Shown here: one piece after another, positions 61,077 through 64,000 of the stretch
Numbering within the stretch: the first letter of the stretch is position 1
How the letters are laid out: each line of letters begins with the position of its first letter
Assembly (NCBI GenBank): GCA_033980235.1
Contig: CM067070.1
Location: 28,362,627-28,426,626, forward strand
Direction: 5' to 3'
DNA: 64,000 bases
Source: Diadema setosum
Taxonomy: Eukaryota; Echinodermata; Echinoidea; Diadematoida; Diadematidae
Position numbers and translations under genes: made by a program
The notes under the pieces: generated by a model
The model's database searches: none
What the model was told of the DNA's origin: nothing
The model's input: only the letters and a program-made list of their open reading frames with translations

Positions 61077-61694
61077 ATTTTTTTTTTTTTTTTTTGCTGA
61101 ACCAAGCTGAAAAAAGTAAGTTCTTTTTGAGTACGAATGGAATGGAGAGCTATAGGTTTGTTGTGTAGATATTGTATTTTTGCATCATGGTTTTGTTTTG
61201 GAAAAATGACCCAAACAATGGGATCATTTCTTCTGTAAATAATGATTACCCATTACTGAATTATACTTTATTATTGTATGTTTATGAATTATAATAAATT
61301 CAGTTAATTCGTTCTGAAAAAACTGTATCAAAAATATTAATTACGCAGACATTTAATTTTGCTGTCGCTATCCCGTTCTTAACATTACTCCTTTATTATT
61401 TGGATAATAATTGGACTATGTGTCAAATTTCAAGCTTAATGCTCAAAGACTTAGGGATTTTAACCCTTACTAGGCCGGGCTATTTAGGTAGATCATAGAG
61501 CCGGGGGGGGGGGGGGGGGGGCCTCCCAGGCCCCCCCTCCAGATCTCGGCCGTTGACCGCGCGATCGCGACGAAAATTCGCACGCACGTTGCCTATGATG
61601 TAATCTAAAGTACCACGAAGTTAAATTTAAAAAAATATATATATTATTTATGCTTAATTATGCTAATTTATGCGTACCCACGATAATGATCACA
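61077..61694. other. AT-rich intergenic sequence
   Basis: No gene seen. A poly-G run (61505-61520) followed by CCTCCCAGGCCCCCC and a GCTTAATTATGCTAATTTAT stretch resembles 9990-10200 in reverse. Confidence 0.4.
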
Positions 61695-62012
61695 CTCTCT
61701 AAAAAAAAATAGAGTGAAAATTTTCACTCTAAAAAAGAGTGAATAAAAAAAAGAGTGAATTTCGTGTGAAATTGGAGTGAATTTCGTGTGAAATTGGAGT
61801 GAATTTTGAGTGAAAATGCTCATTTTCACTCATTTTGGAGTGACGTCAGGGATCACTCCAAAATCTTCGAGTGATCCCTGACGTCACTCCAAAATGAGTG
61901 AAAATGAGCATTTTCACTCAAAATTCACTCCAATTTCACTCGAAAATCACTCTTTTTTGTATTCACTCTTTTTAGAGTGAAAATTTTCACTCGATTTTTT
62001 TTTTTTTAGAGA
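61695..62012. mobile_element. Near-perfect palindrome built of GAGTGAAAATTTTCACTC words, with two CRE octamers
   Basis: The ends CTCTCTAAAAAAA and TTTTTTTAGAGAG are inverted, and arms of about 150 bp mirror each other to a 10-bp centre. The inner 22-bp arms (61837-61858 and 61869-61890) are exact complements and each contains TGACGTCA (61841-61848, 61879-61886). No coding capacity. Confidence 0.85.
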
Positions 62013-62093
62013 GCACATGTGCAGTATTTATCCTAAATGAGCAGGATAATTACATCTCAACAGAACCTCCATTACAGCCAAGCCCTGGCTAAC

Positions 62094-62143
62094 TTAATCA
62101 AGCTCATTTGTTTGGACGTTCTCAGTTGCATCATCTACAGCAT
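62094..62143 (-). CDS. Possible terminal coding exon of an unidentified gene
   Basis: After a TTCCTTTTCAG acceptor the minus strand reads AVDDATENVQTNELD and a TAA stop (50 nt, entering in phase 1). The acidic tail looks protein-like but is far too short to identify. No partner exon was found in the remaining 1.9 kb, so the rest would lie beyond the window. Confidence 0.25.
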
Positions 62144-62622
62144 CTGAAAAGGAAAAACAAAAACAAACAAACAAACAAACATTCAATGAAACTGCACAGT
62201 CTGAATAATGCAATACCGTGCAATGATAGACTCCATTACTGAATAATATGAATATTGATGAATTATTTGCTTTCAGTTTCTTTACTGTCCTTTCAACATA
62301 AATGGTCACTAGCTTGATTAAAAACAAAAACAAAACTAGTTTAACATTCCTATAGTCCACTTACATGTGTTGATTATCGCTGTTCACACGTACAGGTTTG
62401 TTCATTTTTATCTGCGTGACACTGTCACTGGTTGACAAGTTGCCCTTTATCGATCTGAATAAGTGTCAAAAATTCAGTGTTTGAATAGCAGCCATGATAA
62501 ACAAGAGTAAAGGCGATACATACTCTTCCCTTCAAATAGGATATAGTTTCTTAATATTTCTATAAATACAATTAATTTCTAACCTGTCCACCAATGATGT
62601 CCGGTAATTATATATATATATA

Positions 62623-63175
62623 CAGTCAAACCTGCCTTAGCGGCCACCTGTCTATAGCGGCCACCTGTCTACAGCGGCCACTGCAAAATCCCCCCAAGAG
62701 AAAAGCCCTGTTAAACACCCTGTGTATAGCGGCCACCTCTCTAACGCGGTCAGCGGCCACAAATTTTGTTTCCCGCGGGAGATATTAACCTGTCTATAGC
62801 GGCCAAAAACCCAATGGAGCCGTAGCCAAGCCGATAATTCAGCGTATTTTTCTGTTTGGTAGCCGTGCGAGCAACGTTCAGTGATCACCACCACTGCATT
62901 CATCCCTCATTCAGTCATAATAATGCACGATTCTTCACGACAATAAAAATGCTACTGTGCAACAATTTCATATACACCGGTATAGTTAAACGCATGAAAC
63001 ACACGGTGTATGCATACGTACACACATACACTGTACATGTACAAGAATACAACGATGATACATGTACATGTAAGCAATGCACACAAAGTTGGATTACCTG
63101 TCTATAGCGGCCACCTGTCTATAACGGCCACTTTTTCCGTCTCCCTTGGGTGGCCGCTATAGACAGGTTTGACTG
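62623..63175. mobile_element. TA-flanked pogo-like MITE, GCGGCCACCTGTCTATA family (copy 2)
   Basis: TA-CAGTCAAACCTGCCTTAG at the left and CTATAGACAGGTTTGACTG-TA at the right, colinear with 22635-23199 throughout. Inserted in a TA-rich stretch; (TA)n also follows the right flank at 63190-63214. Confidence 0.87.
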
Positions 63176-63181
63176 TAAATA

Positions 63182-63216
<35 letters not shown>

Positions 63217-64000
63217 GGGCAATTCCACGGTAAATGGGTAGTTTTATGCACTCAAGACATGGAGCAATTTCATTTGAAAATATTTGTTTGAATCATCTTT
63301 TTTTCTTTATTTCTTGAATAAATGTGGTAAGGTGAAATAAAATATTCAACCTCGTTGAGTCCTGTTGTTATTTTTTTGTGATGTGCTGGTTTGTTTGTTT
63401 TTATTTAATGTTATTGATAATGTGCAAATTTGAAATAAAAATTGACATACATTGCAACTTGTATAAAAATAAATTTTCTTAGAAGACACGCATCCTGGGT
63501 GGATTATAATTCAAAATTTATCACCAACGCACCGAGAAATCATTTTCTTGTTCGCCCTGAACGATTACAAAAGTTTTGAGAGAGTGGAAAGCAAGCTGGA
63601 CCGAAAAGGTCGGCGTTCTGTCCTACTTCAGTTACGTACGTTCGGCCTCAATTTCGTTTGGTTTCCAGGCGTCAGAGTGCAGTTATTTTGTGTCAAATAC
63701 ACTTTGCTGACGACAGTTTCAAGTTAGGTTTCACTAATTCAACAGAAAATTAAATCAAATATTTAATATCCGTCTTCAAAGTTACCAAATTCAATTTTCT
63801 GTCCACGCCGCGAACGTACGTAACTGCTAGTTGAGACACTCCAGTGTCGTTCGATTTAACACAGAAACGCTGACACTACCCTGAAGTTAGACATCTGCCT
63901 TCGGTTTCACGCCACAAGCATAGCTGTCTTTTCAGAACATTTAGTTATCTAGCTTCAGCTTCCTTTTCTAATTCTGTCCAGTATGTTACGTGCGTTCAGT
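63176..64000. other. Right edge, no gene recognised
   Basis: A (TA)n microsatellite (63192-63214) is followed by AT-rich sequence. From about 63500 the composition becomes more balanced with several ACGTACGT-like words, which might be the upstream part of a gene beyond the window. Confidence 0.3.

Overview
The window is nuclear DNA from an animal: AT-rich, made of intron-split genes with GT-AG splice sites, and packed with small inverted-repeat transposons. Four genes could be assembled exon by exon with every splice phase agreeing, and all four are conserved animal housekeeping genes. The dense MITE load, the many TACATGTA and AGGCCTA words and the poly-G/poly-C tracts suggest a marine deuterostome such as an echinoderm. 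That placement is an impression, not a demonstrated assignment.

Layout. 1-1672: minus-strand CR1/L2-like LINE (endonuclease, linker, start of reverse transcriptase) cut by the window edge. 3387-7765 (+): TMEM147, six exons, ER membrane protein. 9-15 kb: microsatellites and MITEs. 15052-19782 (-): PSMD9, five exons, proteasome assembly chaperone with a PDZ domain. 19783-19877: compact head-to-head promoter between PSMD9 and DCAF8. 21086-35009 (+): DCAF8, nine coding exons, WD40 substrate receptor of CUL4-DDB1 ubiquitin ligase; its introns hold many mobile elements. 35-45.7 kb: 3' flank, repeats and a tRNA-like SINE head. 45810-47582 (-): ATP5PF, coupling factor 6 of mitochondrial ATP synthase. 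49284-51137 (-): three phase-compatible exons of a gene I do not recognise. 51.5-55.8 kb: a deeply nested transposon cluster. 57.6-63.2 kb: several fold-back elements, a third full copy of the ATGCCTCCG family, and a possible terminal exon at 62094-62143.

The genes are independent. The only visible regulatory link is the shared PSMD9/DCAF8 promoter region, and both products act in ubiquitin-proteasome proteolysis. Most non-coding structure is transposon-derived: TTAA-flanked, TA-flanked (pogo/Tc1-like) and 8-bp-TSD (hAT-like) inverted-repeat elements. A roughly 1.0-1.35 kb family starting ATGCCTCCGCC carries CCGT microsatellites and arrays of AGGTCA nuclear-receptor half-sites.

I found no CRISPR array, no rRNA, no intact tRNA gene and no complete autonomous transposon. 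The candidates most worth following are the hAT pair sharing one central target duplication, the AGGTCA arrays in the ATGCCTCCG family, the hammerhead-like motif in a three-copy repeat, the 22-bp-armed CRE hairpin at 61.8 kb, and the unidentified three-exon gene.
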